Shown here piece after piece: positions 10,746 to 23,300 of a stretch of DNA of 64,000 nucleotides. The translations under genes and the position numbers were made by a program. The notes under the pieces are model-generated. The model saw nothing but the letters and a program-made list of their open reading frames with translations. It ran no database searches and was not told where the DNA came from. Each line of letters opens with the position of its first letter. Position 1 is the stretch's first letter. Source of the DNA: Argopecten irradians (Eukaryota; Mollusca; Bivalvia; Pectinida; Pectinidae); NCBI RefSeq assembly GCF_041381155.1, contig NC_091149.1, forward strand, positions 11,114,609 through 11,178,608, given 5' to 3'.

Positions 10746-12612
10746 ATATAAGGTAGACTGCGTATAAACTAAAAGTAAAATCAGTTCCCGGCAACAGACC
10801 CGTGTCGATATTGTTGTTGAGTCGTAACAATGTAAACAGAAGATTTTACTGCTCGACCCATCACTTGGTCTCCTTATCTCTTTGCGATATTTATAACCTT
10901 ATATTTTTTTTTCAAAAACCTATCTAATTACATATGAAACTATGTCACGTTTCCAAAGGCTTCAAAGATGATTCACGAAAATACAATTTTCCAAACCGTA
11001 AATCACAAATTATAACAACTATACAGTCACTAAGATTGAAAGGAAACTCTAAGCCATAAGTGACATTGATAAAGGTTGATTTCAGTACTGCATTATGTAT
11101 GAGCTGTGATTACGGGGCGTGCAGGTCAGGACTAGGTACATAGGTATCACGTGAAGGTTGTATTGTAATAGTCAGGTCTGTATGTACCCTAACTCTGATT
11201 GATGTGGGGATCACCTGGTTTTCACGTCAACGTCTTGCATTAATGATTTTACTAGAATCTCCGGAGATGTTGATGAAATGTTAATGAATGTCACAGATTG
11301 TTTTCGCTTGTATATCAGGGCTCATTTGTTCAAACGCTATTAAGCTTAACAATTTTCAAATCAAGATATCACAATTTTTGATAAAACAAATTTGAAGAAA
11401 TTTTATCAGAATCTTCGTTGATGCTGCGTTGCCCGAAGATATACTCAGTAAATAAGAACTGGACATTTTACTAATGATGTGATTAAGCTAACCATACATT
11501 GAATAACCGAGCCCGGTTATTGTTTAAAGTACATGTAGATGGTCCGGAACATCCAGTACAAAGGAGAAAAAACATCATATTAATATTTTAGGAACTAGTT
11601 TGAGATTGTTTTATGCCTCATTACATTACATACTTTACATACCGTCTCTGACGCTACGCTTTCGGCGGCACTTTATATCATTATATTAATGAAAGCGTCT
11701 GAGATTACGTACATGAGAACGGAACAGTTGCATGAGGAGCGATTTTAGTTTTAACTAATATTCATATTTTACGAAAGTTTCCTCTTTCTCTGCTCACAAA
11801 GTGAGTATGTGTCGATCTCTGCTTACAAAATGTACAAAGTGAGTGGTTCAAAATATTAAACATCAACTATTATTGGAGTAATTAATACTGTGATCATAAT
11901 ATTCTATATGAATAATAAGATATTCATCAATCCAAAACAGAAAGACAAGGCAAATTGAAATCAAGTACATCTTCCAAGTCTTCCAAGTGAGAAAGTGATG
12001 TCTTTTGTGATCAGTCCCTGTGCTGTCATTTAAATGAGAAAAGGAAATAAAAGTTGTTTCAAATGAAAAACAATAATGCTAAATTTTATTCTTTAAAATA
12101 ATCCTATTGCATTATCATTTTATTTGATAATTGATATTAATAGATAAATCGTAGTGTTTGTATTTCAAATTTAGATTTTATGTCCTGCAGTTAGGATTTG
12201 ATTAATAAATATTTTATAACCTTACTAGGTAGTTCTAGTTACAAGAAAATATCCCAGACAGGGAAATAGAAGGCTTTTTGAAGTTTTACAGAGAGGTGAA
12301 GTTACTCATACAAATTAATCTAATCAAAACTCGCACACGACAATTGTCAATGACATTCTTTTTTTGAATACACGAATTTTAAGGATAAAACTTTTTCCTA
12401 CAAGTTATAATAGTTACACTCTACAATAATAATTATTATAATTTTAATAAAACATTTATTGTTTAATTCAGTGAATACAATTGATTTGATATATACAACA
12501 AACTGACCTAAGTTGAATCATTCAAAAGAAACTTATTTGCATATGAATTCCTCTTCAATTTACATGAATAGCTAATCCCCAATTTTGGTTGCTTCGAATG
12601 CTGAATTATGAA
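10746..12612. other. Gene-less stretch
   Basis: No gene is supported. The region is AT-rich with no long open frame. A small imperfect inverted repeat (CTGACGCTACGCTTTC with GAAAGCGTCTGAG) lies at about 11645-11705. Confidence 0.4.
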
Positions 12613-12895
12613 AACCTGTGAGATAGGCCCTTTCTGTCTCCTGGCCAAGACACATTATACTCTATAAAACTGGTAGTTGTGTTCTCTAGCTTAGCACTCA
12701 GCATTAGGGACGAGGACGACTGGTTTTCCCGTTGACAGTATAATGTGACCAGGTGGGGCGGGTTGTATGGTGTCTTTGGTGGTATGCTTCAGTGGGGTAG
12801 CACTATAAAATTGACAGGAGTACCATTATAACGAATATATCACAGCCTCCCAAATCACACTGCATACATGAGTGGTCGTCCTTAATGGGATTCTC
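12613..12895 (+). mobile_element. SINE family S2, near full-length copy
   Basis: The 5' part carries CCTGTGAGATAGGCCC and a degenerate Pol III B-box-like segment. GGACGACTGGTTTTCCCG, CAGTATAATGTGACC, ATGCTTCAGTGGGGTAGC and the GGTCGTCCTTAA tail follow. Other copies lie at 5701, 15466, 22764, 42400, 54286 (minus) and 54680. Confidence 0.8.
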
Positions 12896-12992
12896 TCCCC
12901 GCCATTTAACTTATCAATGAAATGAAATCATTCTGAAAATGGCATGACAATGAAAAAAATAACCTAATTGTAATATTGCCTAGTATTCTATA

Positions 12993-13166
12993 TTTGCATA
13001 TAACAGAGTTATCTGCCCTTTGCGAGTAGACAATTATCGTGACGTCATCTGTTTGTGAGCGTAATTTAATTCTTTTCGGAGAAAACGACGTGAATATTGC
13101 GTCCACAAAATAATGCATCACAATAGATACCTACCCGGAAGGGAGCTAACTCTGTTATATGCAAAA
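12993..13166. mobile_element. Short MITE with TTTGCATATAACAGAGTTA termini
   Basis: The element is 174 bp. Its left end is TTTGCATATAACAGAGTTA and its right end is the reverse complement, TAACTCTGTTATATGCAAA. The interior contains GTGACGTCATCTG and TTTCGGAGAAAACGACG. It is non-coding. Confidence 0.8.
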
Positions 13167-13493
13167 ACTGAATATTGCTGTATTGGATTTTAAATTGCTT
13201 TTATGATTTCATATATAAAATTATAATTACCTTCTGTTGCTTGTGATATATATAACTCATAAAGCATGCAGATTATATCATCAAGAGTAATCGATACGCG
13301 ACAAGAACGTATGTACTGAGAAAGAAATCTGACGATTACTTATGGAATGTAATATCGATATATTATGAATGCCTCTTGAGGTACATGGCATATGAGGTTT
13401 TATATATTTATGATTTTATTATTACAAATGTAATAGAGCAATACACGTATAATGCTTACAATACATATACAGTACATTAAAGTGAAAATAATT
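13167..13493. other. Gene-less AT-rich stretch
   Basis: No coding potential or repeat structure was recognised. Confidence 0.4.
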
Positions 13494-13700
13494 AAAGGGG
13501 CCGAGTGGTTAAGATGTCCCGACATATTATCACAAGCCTAGCTCCACCTCTGGGTCGCGAGTTCGAATCCCAAGTGGAGCAGTTGCCAGGTACTGACCGC
13601 TCGTCGTTGGTTTTTCTCCGGGTACTCCGGCTTTCTTCCACTAACAAACTAGCACGTCCTTACGTGACCTTAGCTTTTAACAGGACATTAAACTAACACA
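13494..13700 (+). mobile_element. tRNA-derived SINE family S1, copy 1
   Basis: The head is tRNA-like, with an A-box-like GAGTGGTTAAGATGTC and a B-box GAGTTCGAATCCC at normal tRNA spacing. The body includes GGTACTGACCGCTCGTCG and CTCCGGGTACTCCGGC. The tail ACGTCCTTACGTGACC plus AACAGGACATTAAAC matches the 3' end of family S2. It is not a tRNA gene: the anticodon arm is not preserved and the unit is about 200 bp. Confidence 0.85.
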
Positions 13701-13827
13701 CACCCAAAATAATTTTAAATTGTGACAGTTTTCATGTGTCATACATATGTCACAACAACTTCTTATGGGTGACTCACCAACGGATTGTTTGTACTATGAG
13801 ATTTACAGGTATACATAGAGGATATTC

Positions 13828-13975
13828 CTTGTTTCGTAATGTGTAACAGATTTATTTCATCAAGTGAGGTGAAAACTAACTTTTTCCGCGAGTGCGAAGC
13901 ACAAGTCAAAAACATCAAATTTTCCACCTGATGAAACGAAATATTACCGGTAGTCATCAACAAACAAAGAATATT
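13828..13975. repeat. Large imperfect hairpin (TTCATCAGGTG type)
   Basis: Arms around 13828-13885 and 13915-13975 pair through TTTCATCAAGTGAGGTG and CCACCTGATGAAA. The tip reads CGCGAGTGCGAAGCAC. Related hairpins occur at 23466-23590 and 43152-43275. Confidence 0.6.
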
Positions 13976-14440
13976 GTATTTGTAACATTAACAGGTGACC
14001 ATCACTACTAGTTCAACCAAAGGTTATTCTGCTATTGTATATTGTGATAATTACGTCATATTTTTTGTGAGCAGAATTTCTACACAAAAATGGCATAATT
14101 TTCGCACACAAACTAATGAAGTAACAATCAAAATGATATTATCACTGTCAATGCATCCCGATTTGTCAAAAGCGAACGAAAACATCAAATTCAAAATTGA
14201 TATTTTCACTGGAGTGAGGTATCAAAATATATCCACAGTAAGTTTTATGATGTTAACATCCACTTGAATTCGGCATTGACTTGTAATGGGAATTCTAAAA
14301 TGGATTCTGATTTCTAAAATGGTGTAGATCAAAAGACGTATGGCTCATTGATTTTAACAGTCCACTTCATAGAACCCAGAAATGGAATGGAAAGTAATGA
14401 TAATTATGACAAAAGAATTCAAGATGGTCCTATCGGTAGG
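13976..14440. other. Gene-less stretch
   Basis: A 90-codon plus-strand frame (13995-14267) is not recognisable as a protein. The sequence GTCATATTTTTTGTGAGC resembles words in other repeats. Confidence 0.4.
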
Positions 14441-14655
14441 ACCGCGGTGGCCTGAATGGTTAAGATGTCTCGATATATTACCACAAACCCTCCACCTGTG
14501 GTCGCGAGTTCGAAACCCAAGTGGGGCAGTTATCAGGTACTGACCTCTGGTCGGTGGTTTTTTCTCCGGGTACTCGGGCTTTCCCCCACCAACAAACATG
14601 GCACTCCCTAAAATGGCCCTGGCTGTTAATACAACGTTAAACCTAAAATGACCGG
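14441..14655 (+). mobile_element. tRNA-derived SINE family S1, copy 2
   Basis: It starts ACCGCGGTGGCCTGAATGG, then has GGTTAAGATGTCTCG, the B-box GCGAGTTCGAAACCC, CAGGTACTGACC and the tail CTGGCTGTTAATACAACG. This is one of the better-preserved S1 copies in the window. Confidence 0.85.
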
Positions 14656-15465
14656 AGCCCTGTCGTCAGTTTGAGTACAAATCCCTAACACTCTTCTAGA
14701 TGTACTCCGCCAGAAAAGTAATCCAGTACATTATCTCAACAAATATGAAGTTGCAGCAGAAATCTAAAATCTAAAATCTAAATCTAAAATATGAATGCCC
14801 AGGTAAAAAACACGATATTGACGCCAAAAGAGAATGCAAGATCTTAAAGAAGTCGATGGGGAAAGCGAAATCTTGAATTCAATGAAGAATACAATAAGTC
14901 CACGGTGAATTCAAAATGTTAAAGTCAAAAGAAAAATGCCATGGGGAATGCAAAAACTATATTTCAATACATCCAAAGTGATGGCAATGATAATACTTCC
15001 TTTCAAATTCAGCAACATTTTTGTAAGTCCAAATTTTAATTAAACGGGTTCGACTATAAATATATCAAACCATAATTGGATCAGGGGTCAAGACCACTTA
15101 ATTAGTACAATGAATTTCAAGCTCATGTGGACGATATCGTTTCATTAGTTACTGAACTGTTAAAAATGTATACAGACCAATTGAACTTCTTTATCCAAGA
15201 CAGTGATGCCTTTTCTTTCTGAACATTTAACATAAGGATAATATGGAAAACCCGTGCCAGGAAGTATTGTATTTACAGTCTAACTTAATAGATTATCCCG
15301 ACCTTACACTTCCTACATCAATCATCCAGGTCGGGCGTTAGAATTGTACATACATGCACTGTCCCTTTTGCACGGTTGTAAAAATCGACTATATTTAGGA
15401 TATTGATGTTTTCTTCCTATCTAAATTTCTTCTTCCTAAGGACATCTTTGGCTGACCTTGAGCGT
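14656..15465. other. Gene-less stretch with a short ATCTAAA microsatellite
   Basis: AATCTAA repeats lie at 14758-14791. The rest has no gene and no clear repeat. Confidence 0.5.
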
Positions 15466-15810
15466 TCAACCCTGTGAGGTAGGCCCTGGGTTCTGTTCCC
15501 AGCCCGAAAAACATCCTAGTCTTTAAAATCGGTAGTTTCTGCTTCTGTTTAGCGAGCGCTCAGAATAAATGGAGTGAGGTGACTGGTGTAACCGTTATCA
15601 GTTTAATTTGACCGGGTGGGCAGTGTTTGTTCGAGTGCCTTCGGCGGTAGGCGTTAATAAGATAGTATTATCACAAATGCAATAATTTCACTATTACAAA
15701 CAGACATATCACCATTACGCCCATGGGGGATACAAGATCATGAAGTCCATAAAAAGCACCACAACACATTGCACACAGGAGAGGTCGTCCTTAAATTACC
15801 TGACTGTAGT
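15466..15810 (+). mobile_element. SINE family S2, divergent full-length copy
   Basis: The 5' part reads CCTGTGAGGTAGGCCCTGGG with a B-box-like GGTTCTGTTCCC. It continues through GGTAGTTTCTGCTTCTG, TTTGACCGGGTGGGCAG and CTTCGGCGGTAGGCG to GGTCGTCCTTAAATTACC. Internal indels mark it as old. Confidence 0.75.
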
Positions 15811-16942
15811 TTACACGTTAAACGTTGTACCCTAAAACGGAACCTTGTTTAATGACAAGTTTTAGGGTGAAATACATATTTAAGACAAAAGTGACAAATA
15901 CATTTAATTGATTCTTATACATCATATCGACATCAGCATTAATGATGGAAATAATTAATTAATTAATTTGTTCTAGTCATGTAGCATCCATAAAAATGTA
16001 CTTTATTATCAGAATGATCGTGTTGTGTATTGTCAGATGAAAACGTGTTTTAGTATTTTTTGCTATGCCAACGAGTGAATATTCACCAGTTTGATAATGT
16101 TTTGCTATCAATTCTAGACGATAGCTATCAATTGTCGCCTTTAAAATAATTCTAATTAAGTAACGACTGAGGCATGCTAGTTGTGTATGGTATAGGGTAT
16201 TCGACACGTGACAATGATCAAGGTTCTTGCAAACACTGTAAACATACACATTTCACAATATCATATAGAATATTACATATATATACTAAATACTGTAATT
16301 GCCTCTGAAGTTATATTGTGTTGAACGCTAGACATTAGTTATATTCACGCAGATGAAATTTTTATTGAGCGATAATTCGACTTAAATAGTAATTTCTGAA
16401 AATGAAAAACGAAAACAATATTTAACTTAATTTAATACTCTACATCAAACCAATTGTTATTTAACACTGTAGTTATACAAACAAATATCGACAGTGCAGT
16501 GTTAATCTAAGAGCTATAGATATACCGTTTACGATAAGACAGAACATAAATAACAATCCTACTGATATGAACGATAGCACAAACTGTAGACCTAAAACCT
16601 CTTTCGCGTACGATTTATTTTCGTGAATTTCGTGATCAAGGTAAATGCGAAAATTTATCTCCGAGAAAATATATCTTCCATATTTTTTGCAAAATTAATA
16701 TCAATGATTATTCCATTCAATAACAAATCCGCGAAACAGTTTGTATTTGTGTAAGCACGAACTCTCAATGTACTTACTGTTTTCGCTTGTTTCACACATA
16801 ACGATTAGACTTACAAATACATGGTCATGATAACGTTTAATAGTAATAAGATCAATTATCATTGATTTATATGTACATGCATTATCTAAATACTGTGCAT
16901 TGTATACATGTCACGTCGAAGTTCATTGGATAATATTTTGGT
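15811..16942. other. Gene-less stretch before duplication unit 1
   Basis: No gene is supported. A block rich in TTCGCG/GCGAAA words (about 16600-16760) resembles dispersed repeat debris also seen at about 29440-29590. Confidence 0.4.
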
Positions 16943-17398
16943 TTACACCGGATATCCTTTATTATATATGTATGTAATAGTTCCCGTCAAATTAACAATA
17001 ATACCTGGCTTCATAAAACAATACTCAAGAAAACTAAACAATACAACAAGCGCGAATCGAATTATTTTAAATAATGGCTTTAAATTTATAATTAGATTCT
17101 GTGAACATTGGCCTATAAATTGATTAAGTGGTAGTAAATATCTCTTATCGCATAACGTGTCCATATCCAGATTTACATGTACTGTGTCCATATGTATATT
17201 GGACAGATAAAGACATTCTATATAGAGAGTAAGGGTCGAGGTGTACCATATGGTGATCACCTAATAGCAGATCTATCAGATACATGAATGTTCTCTATTA
17301 TCACCACCATTTTATTATAGTTTGAAAATTTGTAGGTGAAAATATTTATATTTTTTTCAGGATATGACAACTTATATATCAATGCACATATACAAATT

Positions 17399-17600
17399 GG
17401 ATGCCGCGGTCCCGGAGTTGTGTAGATGTCTCGACATATTGCCACAATCTCTGGGTCGCAAGTTCGAATTCCATATGGACAGTTGCTAGGTACTGACCGC
17501 TGGTCGGTGATTTTTCTCAGGGTAGTTCAGCTTTCATCCACCAACACCCCTGGTACGTCCTTATATGACCTTGGTCGTTAAAGTAATAAAACCAAACCCA
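17399..17600 (+). mobile_element. tRNA-derived SINE family S1, copy 3
   Basis: It contains GATGCCGCGGTCCCGGAG, the B-box GCAAGTTCGAATTCC, TAGGTACTGACCGCTGG and the tail ACGTCCTTATATGACC. It lies in unit 1 and has no counterpart at the matching place in unit 2, where similarity stops at about 38975. Confidence 0.8.
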
Positions 17601-17751
17601 AAACATACGAACTAGAAATCTTTGCGTCATTCGCGTTTGTGAACTACCATGTTCTGTGTGGTGGCAATATAAATATTTCAGTTCTCATTACATCTAACAA
17701 CATGGAATGAAAAAGATATAGATCTAATGCAAGAATATAAGACTCTTTCAT

Positions 17752-18230
17752 ATGTGAATATAAAGGATAGGGATATTCTACCCGAGGGTCACAAAATGTA
17801 GTAAAACCCGAGGCTTGCTGAGGGTTTTGCAACATTTTGTGATCCCGAGGGTAGAATATCCCTATCCTTCATATTCACTTATGAAAGAGTATTTTTCTTT
17901 CATACCTCGACGATTTTTTGCAATTTTAGAACTAAAACGTCCCGCCATTTTGAAATAAATTCGAAGAAATTCACGGCTGAAAGTCATTTTTCATACATGA
18001 AAAAATACGTGACATTTTCAACAAAAAAATCTGTTGTTTGCATCTTTTATAGTAAAACCAGTCAAGTTTGTGAAAAAGGTGTTAAAATTTTACCGAGGAA
18101 TTAGAAATTTCCTTGACGCCGTGACGTCACGAGGCTTTATTGCATGGGTAGCCATGCAATACAGCCTCAGGCGGCATGAGTGTATTGCCCTAGACTAGCC
18201 AGTATTACACCCGTAGGTGTGATATAAATA
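17752..18230 (+). repeat. Family-B repeat, copy 2 (hairpin at left end)
   Basis: The terminal hairpin arms 17752-17783 and 17849-17880 match with two mismatches. The body runs through CATACCTCGACG, GACGCCGTGACGTCACGAGG and AGCCAGTATTACACCC. It is the inverse of copy 1 and is absent from unit 2 at the corresponding place. Confidence 0.75.
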
Positions 18231-18788
18231 AACCTTTTACTATGAGCGTGTATGCTATATTAACTTAACGATAAAATAATTTCATGAGGGACCATATAAC
18301 TAACTATAATAAATTACATATTTTACCCTATGTATTAAACACTGCATATGTTCATGCATATTTGGACACATTTTAGAATATCAAGAGTTGCCGATTTAAA
18401 GCATTAAACAAATCAATGACATAAATAGATCAAATATAATTGAGTTAACTTTCATAACTTATTGAAATGTGAATTTATCTTGTTAATGTTTTAAATAACA
18501 GAATACTGGGGACTATCTAATCATAGTATAGTTATCGAATCTTAATTCTAATTCATACACAATTTGCAAGACATCAAAAAGGCGAAACCCATCTAGCAAA
18601 GCAGAGGCGATTATTACGAGAAATACCATGATTTGATCGACTGTGATCTATATATAGAGAGATCGTGTGAGCGAGTGGTCAAAAATGGTTGTCACTTGAG
18701 CATGCACCATGGGCGATTTCACACAGTACACGTGCTGATTATGATGGATGATGATTCGATTGAAGGATTAAATAAGAAAAGTGAAAAT

Positions 18789-18843
18789 TTGAAAACATTC
18801 ATACTTTGGCTTATCGAGATTGGATTATCATTAATTTTTCAAG
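18789..18843 (+). other. Possible decayed or alternative first exon of lectin gene 1
   Basis: These 18 codons plus one base encode a hydrophobic, signal-peptide-like stretch (KTFILWLIEIGLSLIFQ) and end at a donor CAAG/GTAAAT in the same phase as the real exon 1 donor. The pattern of codons resembles exon 1. The position of the start Met is a TTG, though in-frame ATGs exist further upstream. The corresponding stretch in unit 2 is 40292-40346. Function is unproven. Confidence 0.3.
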
Positions 18844-19089
18844 GTAAATATTGCATGAAATGTGAAAGCGGGTTAATTTGACTTGTGCTAGGATATTACG
18901 TTTTCAAGTGACTCACATCGTTGGAAATGTGGTAAGAAATAGCAAAAAAGGTCATTTTTTGTAATAATAGAGAAATTTGACATTGGAGAAATGTTTACTT
19001 ATAACATATTTTTGCATGTATCAATGTAGTAAAATATATGTAAAGCATTAAGTTGACATATCTAATCTGACTATTGTTAACTATTTTAA

Positions 19090-20127
19090 ATTTAATCGTA
19101 AAATGTGCACTGTGACTTTAGAAAAAAAACTATCAAAAATAGAAGGATTCGGCAAAACCGTGAAAATCAATTAAAGTAAATCTTGGAAAAGATCTGAAAG
19201 TACCATAGGGAACGGGAAGTGAATGGAGTTAGGGTGTTTGAGGGGATCAGAAGGAAATCAAGACGTTTCTTTTTAAATGTGTAGAAGATCGTACAAAAGG
19301 CTCTTTTTTAAAATTAACAGAAGAAAAACAACCATTATTAATGATTGATGTAAATCTTGTTTAGGGCTGTCATCAGAAAGCTTTAGTCATCTCACCGTGA
19401 ATCCAGAGAATCCTGAAAAAACCAATGCCAGAAAGCGGAACTATGAAATATTTATACTATTTATATTTCTCAGATTACTGTGTCTGAAAAAAAGTCATTT
19501 ATCAATGTTACAGACAAATTTGTTAACATTTCTTCAACTAATAATGGAGCGTTTTGACATGAAAAGGCATGAGCTGATCCAACCATTACTGAAGGTGGCA
19601 TTGAAACCAAAATTCCTTACAAACGCCATAGAATAGTTTTACAATCTTCAAAAAAGTGCCACAAAACAGTTTAGACGACTTCCAGATGTACAGGTAAGTT
19701 AGTTTTGTTCGAAACGGATATTTGAAATAACGGCATGCTTACATGGCAGATAACAACGACTGACGTAACAAGTGACATGCGCACTGATCATAATGTTTCT
19801 AAACTTTTGGGATTTGCTATACTAGCTATAGAAACCTTTTAATAGATCAGTTTGCGTAATTATCTAAATAGAACATTGTTTCAAATCAAAATATTATTGA
19901 TTAACTGCAAAAGCGTAGCATCGTAAATCGATTCGTGTTTGATATAAAGTACACTATCCATTCTAGTTACATAAAATAAAAAACAAAAATATGTTTTTAC
20001 TCCTAAATAACTAATCATGTAGTTTTCATCAATTAAAATTAAATTTTCTAGGTTTTCTTGGTACAACCAGATTTTGTTTTATTCGCCAAAATCACTAGAT
20101 ATATGGTTATGTAATTCATCTGTTACG
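19090..20127. other. Unit-1-specific insertion with one broken coding-like stretch
   Basis: This kilobase is missing from unit 2. Between 19363 and 19693 there is a plus-strand reading frame with one internal stop (at 19634-19636), bordered by an AG and by a good donor CAG/GTAAGT at 19694. The product (containing QPLLKVALKPKFL and SATKQFRRLPDVQ) is not recognised. It could be a pseudoexon carried by a transposon. Confidence 0.25.
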
Positions 20128-20329
20128 ACCCTGGTGCATATCGATCGATACCTCATATGCTGTATGGCTTATATATCTATCATACCGTCAATAGTAATAG
20201 CCACGTCCTTATACACATTGATGTGCAGGCATTACCATTGTGATCGCCGGTTACCGAGTTAGCAAAAGTCAACACTAGTGACTTTCAATCTGACAATTTG
20301 TTTCGACAATTTGTTGTAAACAAAAAAGC

Positions 20330-20390
20330 ATGAAGTCGATAATTTTATTATTTCTTGAGAGTGGGATATCCTTTATCGCTCTGACTGCAG
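20330..20390 (+). CDS. Lectin gene 1, exon 1: signal peptide
   Basis: ATG plus 19 codons encode a short hydrophobic signal peptide (MKSIILLF, then ISFIALTA). The exon ends CAG/GTAGGT after one base of the next codon. The same exon with one amino-acid change is at 41146-41206. The ATG is the first in frame and both copies preserve it. Conserved flanking sequence extends upstream to about 20130 and may hold the promoter; no TATA box is obvious. Confidence 0.85.
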
Positions 20391-23300
20391 GTAGGTAAAA
20401 ATTGAAATAAGAATAACATGCTTGTCTGACATATTCTATAAAATGCTATCCTTGATGTTATGTAACGAGTTTAGTATTACATGTACATGTTATTTTGATA
20501 CAACGGTTGGACATAAAAAAGCATGATGAGGTTTCTTAAGATCGATTTGTCGATGTATATAATTGTTTTTATATCTATTCTTTTATTTTGAAAACGGTTT
20601 TGATTGTATGTAATTTCATATACATGGCATCATTTTGTGATTGTATTTGTATAATTTAATTTTATTCATATCACTATTGTCTTTGATTTATGAAGTTTAC
20701 GGTTATTTGACTTGTCTGTGAATGGCTGCTAAGTATCAAAATTATATATATAGGTGTCGTATTTTTCATACTCACGAATCAAAAAGAGCTTTTAATAGTT
20801 TTATAAATACAAACAAGAGCTGAAAGAGCAGGACTATCACAAATCATTATATTTACATCTAAAATGCGGTGAAATGAATTAATATGGTCAGACCATACAT
20901 TCAACTTACGGTCTACAACTTCATTAACATTTTGTAATGTTATTAGTAACTAATTATAAAGTAAAATATACTAGTATGTTTTCATTTACATATACATATA
21001 AGGCGTAAAAAAAGGAAATTTAATGTGCATAATGTCTGTTGTGTAATTTATGTTTAAGCAAAGGACATGTTTGTGCCATTTTATTATTGTTGCATTATAA
21101 GATGGATGCAAAATTAGTAATGTTTTTGAAGACCAATCAATGATAAAAATAACATTATTCCAGTAACAACGATTGTTCACACAAAAATAGATAAAATCAA
21201 TGCGATTATCGTACCTTGTGGTCGGCTACCTCCCTAAGTTATGTCAATGCCAATAGGTGTTCTTAATTTAAACAGGATTAATATAATCTTACATGGGTCT
21301 GTCAAGTGGACAGGGATATCTCAACCCGAGTGAACGATTTTGGCTGGTCAAGCCTTGGGTTGACGGCCAATATCTTTCACGAGGGTTGAGATATCCCTGT
21401 CCACTTGACAGAACCATGTTTGATAATTTTTCTCCCATACTTAGTAGAGAAAAAACACGAAATTCCTGTTTTTTCTAGCTGTTTCGTTGCGACAGGAACG
21501 TCGTTATGTGTCAAAATTAATTCATCTACAATGCACGCCGCGGTTACGCCGCTTTTATTATGACGTAACGTAATTGTCTAGCGCGTGTGAGCTGTCTTAC
21601 ACCCCCCTGTGTAAGATAGAGTTATCTTTTCCCTAGCAACCGCGGGATATCCCTGTGAAGTATGGGAGCAATCCCTGTCCACTTGACAGATCCATGTTTG
21701 ATTCTTTTTCTCCCATACTAAATAGGAAAAATCCGAAATTCTCATTGCTTTCCAGGCTTTTCATTGCGTCATTATCACAGGTACGTCGTTATGCGTCAAA
21801 ATTGATTACGTGATCGACAATGCACGACGCGGCTACGCTGCATGTATCGATGACGTCACGTTATTGTCTAGCGAGTGTGAGCTGTCTTACACCCCCTACA
21901 CAACTACAGTATATAGAGGTCACACAAGAGCGGTTGTTGAATATGGATTTTTTTTTTAATTTTAAAAGTTTCAAAATACGCCAGCTTTAGCAAGTACTTT
22001 TGTGGTCGGACAAACAACGCTCCAGTGTTCTGTGTCACACTGAAAACATAGTCCTGGCTTTTTGTTGTAAAATGTTCCGTTTCAAGCAGGTCTATGTCGG
22101 TGCGTTCGATGCAGATGATGGGTGATTTGTTCGCCTCCATTTGTATGGGGTGAACCTCCTGAATCCTGTCCGTTTGCTTCATCTGCCTTCACCTTCCGTT
22201 CGGCTCTACCTTCGGCAGTGTTTATTTTTCTTTTCTGGTCTTTGGTATTCTTACCGACCTACTTGTGTAAATTATACTGTTTAGTGTATAGGGATTATGG
22301 CTGTAAATCATACTGCGACTCTACCGGTAGTGAAAATTGTTTTCGACGAGTTTTTCAAAACTAACACACAGAGATCGTTATAAATCCATGATTTTTCATT
22401 CCTTGACCTACACTGAAGCAGAGATAAACTTGGAGAATTTATCTTGATAACGAAATTCCCCAAAGTAAATCACACGCGAAAGAAAATCGGATTACAGTAA
22501 AAATATTCATCGCATCATACGGTGGCAAATATTCAGGAACCTATGTAACTAATTTAAAATTATGTAAGTCTTTAAAATCATTAAAAGTAACTTCAAATAT
22601 CGCTGTCATTTTATCGCATTTTACTCTCTCGTTTCGGCAATCGCTATTTCCGGATCTCATACAGTTCGGCAAATGTGGATAGTGAACAGGACTTATCGGT
22701 TCCCTAAGCTGTATCGTCTTACAAGAAATATGTCGTTTTGGTTAAACTTATCCATCTCTTCATAAAGGGAGTGGGACGACTGGTTCGGCCGTTGTCAGTA
22801 TAATGTGACCGGATGGGGTAGGTTGCTTGGTGTCTTAAGCGGCATGCTTCAGTGATATAACACTATAAAAATGGCAAGAGTTCCAATATAGAAGAGAACA
22901 CAGCACGAATATACCGCAGTCTCCCAAACTCTCACTGAGCACTACATACATGCTATACACCGCACACATGGGAGGCCGTCCTTACACGACCCTGGCTGTT
23001 AATAGGACGTTAAGTTAATCAGGCAAGCAAACAATTATTCAACTCAATGACTCCTGCCATATCTTATCCATTTGCAAGCAACGCAAATGTTACAAGCGGA
23101 CAACACAACGTTGCTGACACAACATATAAACAAAGCGACGTCATCGGAATGTACATTTTAATATTGTAGCCCAACTAGATAAATAGAAACATTAACAATG
23201 CAACTTTTCTTCATTTGTCCGTACACACGTACATGTACATATATATTCAAACCTGTATTGATATATCATTTGGTATAGTTTGGACACCCGTCGTAATAAT

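Noticed and set aside
13500..13575. tRNA gene with A and B boxes
   Set aside because: The head belongs to a dispersed unit of about 200 bp with several copies (SINE family S1), and the anticodon region is not tRNA-like.
16943..17260. 105-codon minus-strand frame partly preserved in unit 2 (38674-38895)
   Set aside because: Conservation is explained by the segmental duplication, and the unit 2 version is shortened. No domain or start context supports a gene.
20127..20262. GPCR-like peptide with an IDRYL motif
   Set aside because: The match is a few residues only, the frame is not kept in the paralogous segment at 40966-41090, and there is no second membrane segment of the family.
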